A stretch of DNA of 64,000 bases. Source: Tepidanaerobacter sp. DTU063. Lineage in GTDB: Bacteria > Bacillota > Thermosediminibacteria > Thermosediminibacterales > Tepidanaerobacteraceae. Of the stretch, positions 8,256-16,420 are shown piece after piece. A program made the position numbers and the translations under genes. The stretch's first letter is position 1; each line of letters begins with the position of its first letter. The notes beneath the pieces were generated by a model. It was given only the letters and a program-made list of their open reading frames with translations. It did not search any database and was not told where the DNA came from. The DNA is taken from positions 1 through 64,000 of the forward strand of contig LFSJ01000064.1 in the NCBI GenBank assembly GCA_001512695.1. The letters are read 5' to 3'.

Positions 8256-9890
8256 TCACGGAACTAGGTATGGAGGGCTTTCGCCGGCGTCAGGATAGTC
8301 GTCTACACCAAGGCAGAACACAGACACGCTGTCTTTGTTGTTCGACCACGTAATTTCATTGGCCGGTTTGTTCCTTGATGGGTTTACTTCTACTTCCAGC
8401 TTTACGGTTGTGTATTCTTTTACTTTCGGCATGGTGATGTTTGCCTTGTCTATTATATCGCCTTTAGCCGGTATCGTTACTGTTGCCCTTTTTGCCTGCA
8501 CGCCTCCTATTCTCCACACCACTTCGGTTGTTACTGCCTTTTCTGCAGAGTTGGTTAATAGCGCTTCACATGTATATGTCTCTCCTACAAACATAGCATC
8601 AGAGTAATCTGCTATCATTGCTGCAAGGTCTATTCTTTCCTGCTCCATCTTCACTACTGCCTGTTTTGTGTTGTTATCATATGTCTTTTCTGCAAGCCTT
8701 TGATCTCCTAATTTTTCTGGGTTGACTTCTGCAACGATCAGGATATCCTTGCTTTTGTCCTGTCCTGCCTCCCATGTAAACTGTATCTCTTTCGTTTCCC
8801 CTGGAGATAGTGTCACTGGTATGTCTACAGGTCCGTCTATCTTTCCATTTGCTACGGTCAAATATAAGATTGTATCCGCAGGCCCTGAATACTCTTTCTC
8901 AGCTGCACGCCTTACCCTAACCTTGCCGTTGTGTTTTGCCCCAGGCTTTGCTTCTGATGTTCCTGGATCTATTCGTTCTACTATCAGATCAGGCAGCTCT
9001 TCTTCAGGGATTATTTCACTGCCCTCTGCCCACAGATTTATTAGCTGCATCCTGGTTTCTTTATCACTGCGAAGGCTTTCGTAGCGTGGTGGAACATTAA
9101 AGTATGATACCAGCCTTTTCCTCGCTGGACTATACATAATTTTTGAGTGTGTGGCATCTAGGGCAGGGCCCTCGCTTCCATCTGCTTGTGCTTGATAGTA
9201 TTCTATTTCGCCTGCCATTAGAAGATATTTGGCTTGGTCCAGCAGATATTCTCTGCCCTCAAGGCCAAGTTCTTTTATAAGCCGATCCCTGGATATTGTC
9301 ATCGAAGTTACATACGGTTTGTCCCAGCCACTGTTTCCAAAACGGGTTGCAATCAAATTCCACATATTTTGCCGCTCTGTTCTTCTAATCTCGTCCATGT
9401 TGAAATATTTAGTATCTATTAACCCGCGTATGTTGTACTCAATGCCAAGGCCGAGGTCCTCTACGTTTCCTAAAAGGAAAGCTATAAATGCCGGAGTGTC
9501 TATTGCTATGTCATCATCTAGAGGAACACCTAAAGGGTTTGTGGGAATTAACCCTCCTTCTGTTGCTGCAAGCGGCAGTTTATTTTCGTCAAGAAGGGCT
9601 ATGCGATAACCCACTGTGCGGTAGTAAAAGCGCCCAGGCTCAGGTTTGCCGTAGGTGGATTGATTGTAAATCGTAATTGCATCTAACCGTTCCTTGTTGT
9701 CTACGCCACCGCTTCTGATAGGTTGGGCTCTGTCCTTTACAGGGTCCATTTCACCTGGCCGATGATACATCACAGTTACACCATCTTTGTTATACAAAAC
9801 ATCTGGATCCTCTAATGCAAACGCAAAGGAGTTAGCGATACTTAACACGAATAAAATACACAACACTAAAGATATGATTTTTTTGCTCAC
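8256..9890 (-). CDS. Exported protein with CARDB-like adhesion domains
   Basis: The 544-residue product starts with a classical signal peptide (MSKKIISLVLCILFVLSIAN followed by SFAFA). Residues about 30-300 form a unique acidic and aromatic region that I do not recognise. Residues about 305-400 (PDLIVERIDPG onward) and 425-525 (IDLAAMIADYSDAMFVGETY onward) look like two CARDB-type beta-sandwich domains, which occur in cell-surface proteins. There is no membrane anchor or sortase motif. It follows the SLH gene by 16 bases, so the pair is probably one operon, with the SLH protein possibly anchoring this product at the wall. Confidence 0.7.
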   Translation of the reverse strand: MSKKIISLVLCILFVLSIANSFAFALEDPDVLYNKDGVTVMYHRPGEMDPVKDRAQPIRSGGVDNKERLDAITIYNQSTYGKPEPGRFYYRTVGYRIALLDENKLPLAATEGGLIPTNPLGVPLDDDIAIDTPAFIAFLLGNVEDLGLGIEYNIRGLIDTKYFNMDEIRRTERQNMWNLIATRFGNSGWDKPYVTSMTISRDRLIKELGLEGREYLLDQAKYLLMAGEIEYYQAQADGSEGPALDATHSKIMYSPARKRLVSYFNVPPRYESLRSDKETRMQLINLWAEGSEIIPEEELPDLIVERIDPGTSEAKPGAKHNGKVRVRRAAEKEYSGPADTILYLTVANGKIDGPVDIPVTLSPGETKEIQFTWEAGQDKSKDILIVAEVNPEKLGDQRLAEKTYDNNTKQAVVKMEQERIDLAAMIADYSDAMFVGETYTCEALLTNSAEKAVTTEVVWRIGGVQAKRATVTIPAKGDIIDKANITMPKVKEYTTVKLEVEVNPSRNKPANEITWSNNKDSVSVFCLGVDDYPDAGESPPYLVP

Positions 9891-9906
9891 CGCTTTTACT
9901 CATTTC

Positions 9907-11004
9907 TTAGTTGCTGAATATATCTTCGACCCTTACGCCAGCATCATGTACCCGATACTCGTTTCCTAATTTCCCTACAGATACAATCCATGACTGTCTG
10001 CCGTTTACAATGACTATAAATATCTTAGTTTTTGTCCAATCTTTGGTTTCATAGAATAAATCTTTAGAGATGACTATAGGCACATTCCCTACTTTTGCTA
10101 CGTTCTTTAAATCATATAATATCGCTTGTTTATAACCCTCAAAATCTTTATCGCTAAGCGTAGTCCAATCATCTCTCACAAATCCTACAGCCTTTTCACG
10201 CAGTATATCTAATATCTCTGGGGTAATCTGCTCTTCTGAAGTTATTCCCCCGCTCTTTGCAAGTTTTTCCCATTCCTGCTGCGCTCTTGGTGGATTTTCT
10301 ATGCCTTTTTCCTTGGCAAGTTCATCAAACATTTCATCAGTTATTTCCACTTCTTCTACGGGTAAATCTACTATTCCTACTATTTCATCTGAGTCTGCAT
10401 TGCCTTTTGGTGAAGGCTTGCCTAAAAAGGTGGTATGGCCTTTGTTGTTCAAAAGCTTTATAAATTGGGTTATCTGGTCTCTTTGTAAAGGCAAATCTAC
10501 CCTGTAACTTTCAAACGTCATCCGTCCCGGTACCATACCTGCCGACAGGTCGTTTTCATACATGTAATACACTGCCTGTCTTTCATCGAGGTTAAAACCG
10601 TTCTTTGCGGCAATTACCCTTGCTACATCGCCCCGGAATATAGCAGCATCTTTGCCAAAATCACTATCGTATCCATGCAAAGGCAGCTCCCACTGACGAA
10701 GCTCATCGTAGATTGACTGTGCCCAGTGTTCACCTGGACGCCTTTCAGCGATTTTTTGTTTGTCCGTATTCGTGACATACCTTGCCAATATTGCCGCAAA
10801 TTCTGCCTCCGTGACATACTTTTCAGGCTTAAACGTTCCATCAGGATAGCCTTCCACAATCCCCTTCTCCGCAGCCCAGTAAATTGCCTCTGTCGCCCAG
10901 TAGTCTCCCACGTCACTAAATTTTGCCGATGCAAAAGCTACTCCAGCTACAAATAACATCAAAAAAACACCAACCAATAATAAACGCATTGATTTATGGA
11001 TCAA
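9907..11004 (-). CDS. S-layer homology (SLH) domain protein
   Basis: This 365-residue secreted protein has an N-terminal signal peptide ending near AFASA. It is followed by SLH modules: the first at about 27-70 contains FSDVGDYWATEAI and the stretch GIVEGYPDGTFKP, and a second and a degenerate third reach to about residue 200. SLH modules bind pyruvylated secondary wall polysaccharides and hold proteins on the cell surface. The C-terminal 160 residues are an acidic domain with no match I can name. SD and ATG at 11004 are good. It sits upstream of the CARDB-like exported protein in the same operon. Confidence 0.8.
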   Translation of the reverse strand: MIHKSMRLLLVGVFLMLFVAGVAFASAKFSDVGDYWATEAIYWAAEKGIVEGYPDGTFKPEKYVTEAEFAAILARYVTNTDKQKIAERRPGEHWAQSIYDELRQWELPLHGYDSDFGKDAAIFRGDVARVIAAKNGFNLDERQAVYYMYENDLSAGMVPGRMTFESYRVDLPLQRDQITQFIKLLNNKGHTTFLGKPSPKGNADSDEIVGIVDLPVEEVEITDEMFDELAKEKGIENPPRAQQEWEKLAKSGGITSEEQITPEILDILREKAVGFVRDDWTTLSDKDFEGYKQAILYDLKNVAKVGNVPIVISKDLFYETKDWTKTKIFIVIVNGRQSWIVSVGKLGNEYRVHDAGVRVEDIFSN

Positions 11005-11032
11005 AATATCGTCCTCCTTACTCCTTATATAC

Positions 11033-11218
11033 AGTGACCTCCCCCACCTCTAAAGAAGATGGGCTTCCTCTTTCATAGAGAGAAACTTATACGTACATAG
11101 GGATTGCTCCCCAGTATCCGTACAGCGGTATCTCTCTCCGGAGGCTTTACTTCGGACCAGTCCAGCCCTACTTGTTTAGCTCTAGCCTCTCATCCCACCC
11201 TTAAAGGGGTGGGCTTTC
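11033..11218 (-). mobile_element. TnpB-less IS200/IS605-type element with omega-RNA-like sequence
   Basis: Read on the minus strand, this 186-base block starts with a hairpin (CCCACCCCTT/AAGGGTGGG, 11195-11215). It continues through AAGCCTCCGGAGAGAGATACC and GGGAGCAATCCC, then ends with a second hairpin (CCCATCT/AGAGGTGGG, 11045-11065) and GGAGGTCAC. This resembles the 3' end of IS605-family tnpB genes as I recall it, which is the omega-RNA guide scaffold. No tnpA or tnpB is present, so it is a non-autonomous element of the PATE/MITE kind or a scar. It lies upstream of the SLH gene and forms the 3' end of the next gene. Confidence 0.55.
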
Positions 11219-11536
11219 CCGACGAGCGATCGTAAAGTATTCTCTCGCTGTTGGGCCCTCTAACTTTGGCCTCCAAACAACTTCTACTTTTCCATTTTCC
11301 TCAATCTTATGAGGGTATAGCCTTTTTACCCCTTGCAGCAAAAATCCGTTATTATATAATGTTCCGTCTATTAAATATTTAGTATTGTTATCACTCGTTG
11401 CTTCGAAAAACACATAGCCTGTTTTGTTTTTTTCTTGTACTGCTTTTCGAACTGATTTTTTTAATTCATCTATTGTTAATTTACTTGCCTCAAATTCTCG
11501 CTTGCCGTATTTTGAAAATGTTATACTCAAATTCAA
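11201..11536 (-). CDS. Hypothetical protein, 3' end in IS605-type element
   Basis: A protein of 111 residues with a central KNKTGYVFFEATSDNNTKYL block that is shared with a degenerate neighbour at 11681-11902. I do not recognise the family. The last residues (ARRESPPL) and the stop codon are provided by the left-end hairpin of the IS605-type element, so the native C-terminus was probably replaced by the insertion. The ATG at 11536 follows an SD-like GAAGGGAG. The protein may still be made. Confidence 0.55.
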   Translation of the reverse strand: MNLSITFSKYGKREFEASKLTIDELKKSVRKAVQEKNKTGYVFFEATSDNNTKYLIDGTLYNNGFLLQGVKRLYPHKIEENGKVEVVWRPKLEGPTAREYFTIARRESPPL

Positions 11537-11680
11537 TTAATTAACTCCCTTCTTTTGTTATTTTCCAAAAGAAGTATTATGAGGGCTTCTTTCGGAACCG
11601 ACCCTCTAATTTTTTAGTTTTCATGTTTATTTTACCTTTTTTATTCAGGCAGCTCAACCTCCTTACTGCCATCCTTATCC

Positions 11681-11902
11681 TTACAGCAGTTCGGCCAACT
11701 TAACGGATCGCATGACTGTTTTTCTGTGATCCCCTTGTTCCAAAAGCAAATTAATTGCCGTTGCCTGCCAATGTTTGGATACGATTGTTCCATCTATGAG
11801 AAACTTTTCGTCATTGTCATGACTTGTTACTTCACATGCAACATAGCCAGATTCGTTTTTTTGTAGTATGTCTTGAATTGGCCTGAAAGGAGCGTTCCCT
11901 TT
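11681..11902 (-). pseudogene. Degenerate paralogue of the 11201-11536 gene
   Basis: A frame without a usable start codon, closed upstream by a stop near 11903, encodes DILQKNESGYVACEVTSHDN and EKFLIDGTIVSKHW. It ends at a TAA at 11681. It aligns with KNKTGYVFFEATSDNNTKYL and IDGTLYNNGF of the neighbouring gene. The pair looks like a tandem duplication of which this copy lost its 5' end. The family is unknown. No other gene is visible between 11537 and 12040. Confidence 0.6.
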
Positions 11903-12040
11903 TTATACATTTCTCAAAGCAGACATTTGCTTTTTATTGTGCTTTATTTTATATTAATTATAACAATTTGGGCTTTATATTTTTCCAATGTTCACTTAAG
12001 GTCCAATTTATAGTTAATTTTATAAAAGGGCGGTGTAGGT

Positions 12041-13606
12041 ATGAGCGAAAACAATAAATTTAAGGAATCACTTCTTGACAAGAATACAATGTCGATTACA
12101 TGGGAACTGGTTCCTGGAAGAGGTGCTCACGAAAAAGAACAAAGGGACGTTATACTAAATGCTGAAAAAGCTTCAAAAGGAGGAAAAATTCATGCACTAA
12201 CTCTAACTGACAATCCGGGTGGGAACCCTGCAATTTCACCAGAAATACTCGCCGCTGAAATAGTACAAATGGGAATTGAGCCTTTGGTGCACTTTACTTG
12301 CAAAGATAAAAACAGCAATCAGATAGAGAGCTTGCTTTATGCTCTAGATCGGGTGGGAGTTCGGAATCTTCTTGTCATGACCGGCGATTATATGTATTCC
12401 GGTTTTTTTGCCAAGGCTAAACCTGTATTTGACCTTGAACCTATGCATGTCTTGACAATGATATCTGCCATGAATGAAGGTTTGGAATATAAGGTGCACA
12501 AGGGAACTAAAAAACATAAGCCTAGCGATTTTTATGCCGGTGTTGTTTGTTCCCCCTTCAAAAAAACCGAAGCAGAATTGATGTGTCAGTATTACAAACT
12601 GAAAATGAAAGTTGCTTCTGGCGCTAAATTTATTGTCAGTCAGATTGGTTTTGATGCTAGAAAAATTCATGAATTGATTCAATTTGTCAGGCTCAACAAT
12701 TGGGATATTCCCGTAATTGGAAACATTTACGTCCTTTCATATGGAACAGGCAGATTAATGAATCAAAATAAAATTCCAGGGTGTGTTGTAACGAATAAAT
12801 TGCTGGCTGAGCTTGAAGAAGAAAGCAAAGCTCCTGATAAAGGAAAAGGAGCAAGGCTGCTTAGGGCGGCTAAAATGTATACAATAATGAAAGGCATGGG
12901 GTATGATGGAGTCCATATTGGTGGCCATGGAACAAAGTATGAAGATATAGAGTATATAATTGACAAGGGCGAGGAACTCGCCAAGGACTGGATAAGTTTA
13001 ATTCCTGAATTCGACTATTCTTTTCCTGATGGCTTTTACTATTTTGAAAAAGATGAAAAAAGCGGCCTAAATACTGATAAAATTGCTAATAGAAAAGGAA
13101 GGACCCTGGATGCTAAAGTAGGTTTTGTGTATCACATGTCAAATCTCATCCACGCCCTTATGCTAGAACCTGGCACTCCTTTATGGAAGCCCATGAGAGC
13201 CATAGCTAATATGATAGATGACACAGCACTGGAAAGGCCTTATCATTTTATTGAGCGGATGACTAAGACTATGCTTTACGATTGTAAGGATTGTGGCGAC
13301 TGTGCACTGCCGGACATAGCCTATTTATGCCCAATGTCACAATGCCCCAAAAACATCAGAAATGGCGCATGTGGCGGAAGTTATGATGGATGGTGCGAAG
13401 TTTACCCTGGCAAGAAAAAATGCATTTTTGTTAGAGCTTATGCAAGGCTTAAGTCATCCGGCAAAGAAGACCATCTGGACCACGAAGTAATACCACCATG
13501 GAATGTCGATTTAAATCAGACGTCTGCTTGGATAAATCTCTATTTAGGAAGAGATCACAATGCCAAAAAGTATGGAGTTAAAAAAGTTGATTCTAAAAAA
13601 CAGTAA
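12041..13606 (+). CDS. metF: Methylenetetrahydrofolate reductase with MetV-type C-terminal domain
   Basis: The 521-residue protein combines a MetF-like TIM barrel (about 1-330, with the LTLTDNPGGN loop and LLVMTGDY) and a C-terminal cysteine-rich domain of about 170 residues. The latter holds CKDCGDC, CPMSQCPKNIRNGACGG and a later WCEVYPGKKKC. MetF reduces 5,10-methylene-THF to 5-methyl-THF. The cysteine-rich domain is that of MetV/MTHFR C-terminal proteins, which are separate polypeptides in acetogens, so this is a MetF-MetV fusion. It suggests an electron donor other than plain NADH. The gene is + strand, stands alone and has GGGCGG as a weak SD before ATG 12041. Confidence 0.8.
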   Translation: MSENNKFKESLLDKNTMSITWELVPGRGAHEKEQRDVILNAEKASKGGKIHALTLTDNPGGNPAISPEILAAEIVQMGIEPLVHFTCKDKNSNQIESLLYALDRVGVRNLLVMTGDYMYSGFFAKAKPVFDLEPMHVLTMISAMNEGLEYKVHKGTKKHKPSDFYAGVVCSPFKKTEAELMCQYYKLKMKVASGAKFIVSQIGFDARKIHELIQFVRLNNWDIPVIGNIYVLSYGTGRLMNQNKIPGCVVTNKLLAELEEESKAPDKGKGARLLRAAKMYTIMKGMGYDGVHIGGHGTKYEDIEYIIDKGEELAKDWISLIPEFDYSFPDGFYYFEKDEKSGLNTDKIANRKGRTLDAKVGFVYHMSNLIHALMLEPGTPLWKPMRAIANMIDDTALERPYHFIERMTKTMLYDCKDCGDCALPDIAYLCPMSQCPKNIRNGACGGSYDGWCEVYPGKKKCIFVRAYARLKSSGKEDHLDHEVIPPWNVDLNQTSAWINLYLGRDHNAKKYGVKKVDSKKQ

Positions 13607-13631
13607 AAAAGCGCCACTTTTTGACGCTGCT

Positions 13632-13783
13632 TGTAAGCTATGGGTAAAAACTATATAAAAATGTTAATATGTTTATCGAATTTTGCTATGTCCCGGGAAA
13701 TTATATTTATAATCTTCATGAATATACTATTTAAAGGTAATGTTAAATGCCAAAAATAAATATAAATACACCCATAGCTTACA
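13632..13783. repeat. 14-bp perfect inverted repeat flanking 124 bp
   Basis: TGTAAGCTATGGGT (13632-13645) is exactly reversed and complemented at 13770-13783. The 124 bases between them are AT-rich and hold no gene. The pair lies between the convergent metF and cheR ends. A weak hairpin at about 13609-13626 (AGCG/CGCT) may terminate metF. Confidence 0.75.
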
Positions 13784-13791
13784 CTTATTTT

Positions 13792-14565
13792 TTATTCTAA
13801 AATTTTTTGATAAAAAAAGTTTTTGAGATTTGAAAAACCGTATTTGTAGGGCATTATTATCTGTTCGGTGCTTCCAACAAAAAATACACCTCTATCTGAC
13901 AGAGCATCGTAAAACTTCTTATAAAGTTTCTCCTTCGTATCTTCGGTAAAATATATCATCACATTTCTGCACAATATTAAATCACAACCAGTTGGATAAT
14001 TATCTTCTAGTAAATTTAAGATTTTAAAATTAACCATATTCTTAATATGATCCTTGATGATATACTTATCGTCTTCCTGCTCGAAATAAGTCTTTACCAT
14101 AGCTGAAGGAATATTGGTTATTCCCTTTGCTGTGTAAACCCCTTGTTGTGCTTTTTCAATAGCCACTCGATCTATATCGCTAGCTATAATTTCAACCCTG
14201 CTTTTAATCATCATTTTATCAAAAATCATGGCCAAAGAGTAAGGCTCCTCTCCCGTTGAACATGCAGAACTCCATACCCTTAATCTTTTTTTGTATTTTA
14301 ATAGATCTGGTATGATTTCTCGTTCCAACACCTGCCATTGGGCAGGATTGCGGAAGAATTCCGAAACATTTATTGTTATATAATCTAAAAACTCTTTTAG
14401 ATGATGTTTGCTCCTTTTTAAAAGCTCTAAATAACTGTCATAACTTTCGTGGCCGTTTCGCCTTATAAGGGATTCTATTCTCCGCTTCATTTGCTTTTCC
14501 TTGTAATTTGATAAATCTATGTTACACATTTTTTTTATTTCTTCAGTGAAACCCTTATAATCCAA
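13792..14565 (-). CDS. cheR: Chemotaxis protein methyltransferase CheR
   Basis: About 257 residues from a TTG at 14565 behind AGGGGG, seven bases away; the longer frame from 14619 would swallow this SD. It has an N-terminal helical CheR domain (1-80, basic MKRRIESLIRR). A Rossmann methyltransferase domain follows with VWSSACSTGEEPYSLA (SAM loop), ASDID and LILCRNVMIYF. CheR methylates glutamates on chemoreceptors using SAM. No cheB or receptor is nearby, so it may act in another signalling route. A palindromic hairpin (14627-14655) lies just upstream. Confidence 0.9.
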   Translation of the reverse strand: MDYKGFTEEIKKMCNIDLSNYKEKQMKRRIESLIRRNGHESYDSYLELLKRSKHHLKEFLDYITINVSEFFRNPAQWQVLEREIIPDLLKYKKRLRVWSSACSTGEEPYSLAMIFDKMMIKSRVEIIASDIDRVAIEKAQQGVYTAKGITNIPSAMVKTYFEQEDDKYIIKDHIKNMVNFKILNLLEDNYPTGCDLILCRNVMIYFTEDTKEKLYKKFYDALSDRGVFFVGSTEQIIMPYKYGFSNLKNFFYQKILE

Positions 14566-14626
14566 TTTGCAACCCCCTAATAATTTCATATTGCATATAA
14601 TTATAACCAAAGTGGACAAAAAAATC

Positions 14627-14655
14627 CATGATACATTATATTTTAATGTATCATG
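14627..14655. repeat. Palindromic hairpin upstream of cheR
   Basis: CATGATACATT (14627-14637), seven-base loop, AATGTATCATG (14645-14655): 11 perfect pairs. It lies upstream of the cheR start and could be an operator. There is no T-run, so a terminator is unlikely. Confidence 0.6.
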
Positions 14656-14728
14656 GGGGCTAAATGTAAAGGGGGTCTTCAGTATTATAATATAACCATA
14701 TTATTGATTTTTATACTATATAAAGCAG

Positions 14729-14759
14729 AAAAATGCGCGACTCTTGTTCACGCATTTTT
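14729..14759 (-). terminator. Terminator after speD
   Basis: AAAAATGCG (14729-14737) and CGCATTTTT (14751-14759), a perfect nine-pair stem with a T-run in both directions. It lies 58 bases past the speD stop. Confidence 0.85.
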
Positions 14760-14816
14760 CCCGCTAGACATAATCAAAATCATAAAACTTCTTACTACTC
14801 AAAATATCTCCTGCCT

Positions 14817-15191
14817 TTATAAATTTATCACCTTTACGGGCTCATCAAACAGACCTCTTTTGACTTCAGTTGCGTCCATATGCTTTGAGCCGAGCCCGTC
14901 TGAAATGTAATTACAGGCATCCCATGGGTTAACCCTGTCGCCGCAGGTGAAAACGTCAACAGCGGCATATCCCAGTTCAGGCCAGGTATGGATGGCGAGG
15001 TGCGATTCAGATATAACTACTACTCCGCTTACTCCTTGAGGACTAAATTTGTGAAACGCAACCTCTCTTACCTCAGCTCCTGCTTCCAAAGCTGCTTTGA
15101 CCAAGATTTCTTCGATTAACTCCCTGTCATTTAAGATGTTTGGATCGCAATCGTAGACTTCAGCCAGTATGTGGCGGCCCAAATTTTTCAT
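14817..15191 (-). CDS. speD: S-adenosylmethionine decarboxylase proenzyme (SpeH/SpeD type)
   Basis: This 124-residue pyruvoyl enzyme is of the short bacterial class. [11 protein letters not shown] holds the self-cleavage site before Ser63, whose residue becomes the pyruvoyl group. His68 and Cys83 (FTCGD) are the known processing and catalytic residues at the same positions as in B. subtilis SpeH. It makes decarboxylated SAM, the aminopropyl donor for spermidine. SpeE and SpeB are encoded 8-9 kb away. It is monocistronic, with a terminator beyond the stop. The stretch 15192-15315 shows no gene. Confidence 0.93.
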   Translation of the reverse strand: MKNLGRHILAEVYDCDPNILNDRELIEEILVKAALEAGAEVREVAFHKFSPQGVSGVVVISESHLAIHTWPELGYAAVDVFTCGDRVNPWDACNYISDGLGSKHMDATEVKRGLFDEPVKVINL

Positions 15192-15315
15192 TTGTCCATC
15201 AATACCCCCTTACTATATTTTTTCAATCAAATAAAATTGTAGCAGATTATCGCAGTTTGTCAATAGAACACTTAAAAATCTTTGCTTAACCCTAAAAATA
15301 TCAGATTATCTCAAG

Positions 15316-16359
15316 CTAAATTGAAATTCCTCTATATTTCATCCAATGGTATGTTTTCCCTTTTATAATCACAGGTCGCTTTCTTAGTTCTGCAAGGTTA
15401 CTCGCTCCGGTCATTGCCATAACATACTTTATCTCTTTTTCTATTTGCAATATATGTTTTTCAAGCCCTGAAGGTCCTTTGTTATACAAAATATGCAAAA
15501 TGCTTCCTGCATAAGCCACTGCTTTTGCTCCAAGAGCAATTGATTTTGCAGCATCTAAACCGTCTTTTAGACCACCAGATGCGATAACGTCCGCTTTACT
15601 GCCAACCGTCGTTAAAACTTCAATCAAACTTATTGGTGTTGGTATGCCCCAGTCTTCAAATTTTTTTAGTGGATTAGACCCTCTTCTTAATCTTTCTATA
15701 GCTATAAAGTTACTGCCTCCTGTTCCGCCCACATCAATAATTTTTACTCCCTTTTCTAAAAGCTCTACCGCCTCCTCTCGGGCTATTCCAAATCCGACTT
15801 CTTTAACAATAACTGGAACCCTTACATTTCGAACAATTTCAGCTATATTATCAACCGTACCTCTAAAGTCTCGGCGCCCTTCCTTCATTATCACTTCTTG
15901 AGGAACATTAAGATGTAGTTGAAGTGCATCTGCTTTTATCATTTCTATAGCCATATTGGCTTCTTCCACCGTGGCATCAGCACCTAAATTTGCAAAAATT
16001 ATACCATCAGGATTTAATTTTCTTACTATTTCAAAGCTCCTTGCGCTTTTCGGATTGTCCAGTGCTATCTTTTGTGAGCCCACTGCCATGGCTATATTTA
16101 ATTTCTTTGCGATTCTGGAAAGCTGACTGTTGATCTTCTCACCTTCTTCCATGCCTCCTGTCATGGCATTTATGATTATTGGGCTTGCAAGCTTTATATC
16201 TTGTAAATTCGTTGAAATATCTATTTCTTTTAAATTTACTTCGGATAAACAGTTGTGTAAAATTGTTATATCCTCAAACTCATTTCTTTTTAATCTTTCT
16301 TCTAATAACAAACTGTATTTTATATGCTCTTTTTTCCTCAACTTTCTGCTTTCTTTCAT
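15316..16359 (-). CDS. fni: Type 2 isopentenyl-diphosphate delta-isomerase
   Basis: The gene codes for 347 residues from ATG 16359, which has GGGAGG upstream; the longer frame has no SD. The FMN-binding TIM-barrel features are present: NAMTGG near the start, AVGSQK, VKEVGFG, the IDVGGTGGSN loop and the ASGGLKDG phosphate loop. This cytosolic FMN/NADPH enzyme interconverts IPP and DMAPP. It is not needed when IspH makes both products, but is often kept next to ispH, as here (ispH-rpsA ends 62 bases upstream). It belongs with the MEP-pathway genes ispA and ispH of the window. Confidence 0.93.
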   Translation of the reverse strand: MKESRKLRKKEHIKYSLLLEERLKRNEFEDITILHNCLSEVNLKEIDISTNLQDIKLASPIIINAMTGGMEEGEKINSQLSRIAKKLNIAMAVGSQKIALDNPKSARSFEIVRKLNPDGIIFANLGADATVEEANMAIEMIKADALQLHLNVPQEVIMKEGRRDFRGTVDNIAEIVRNVRVPVIVKEVGFGIAREEAVELLEKGVKIIDVGGTGGSNFIAIERLRRGSNPLKKFEDWGIPTPISLIEVLTTVGSKADVIASGGLKDGLDAAKSIALGAKAVAYAGSILHILYNKGPSGLEKHILQIEKEIKYVMAMTGASNLAELRKRPVIIKGKTYHWMKYRGISI

Positions 16360-16385
16360 AATATGCCTCCCAGTAAACAAAATAT

Positions 16386-16401
16386 GGGGCGAATTCGCCC
16401 C
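16386..16401 (-). terminator. Palindromic hairpin after ispH
   Basis: GGGGCGAATTCGCCCC, a perfect 16-base palindrome, lies between the ispH stop and the SD of fni. The T-run is weak, so it may be a partial terminator or a processing hairpin. Confidence 0.55.
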
Positions 16402-16420
16402 AAATGCAAAAATTATTAGA

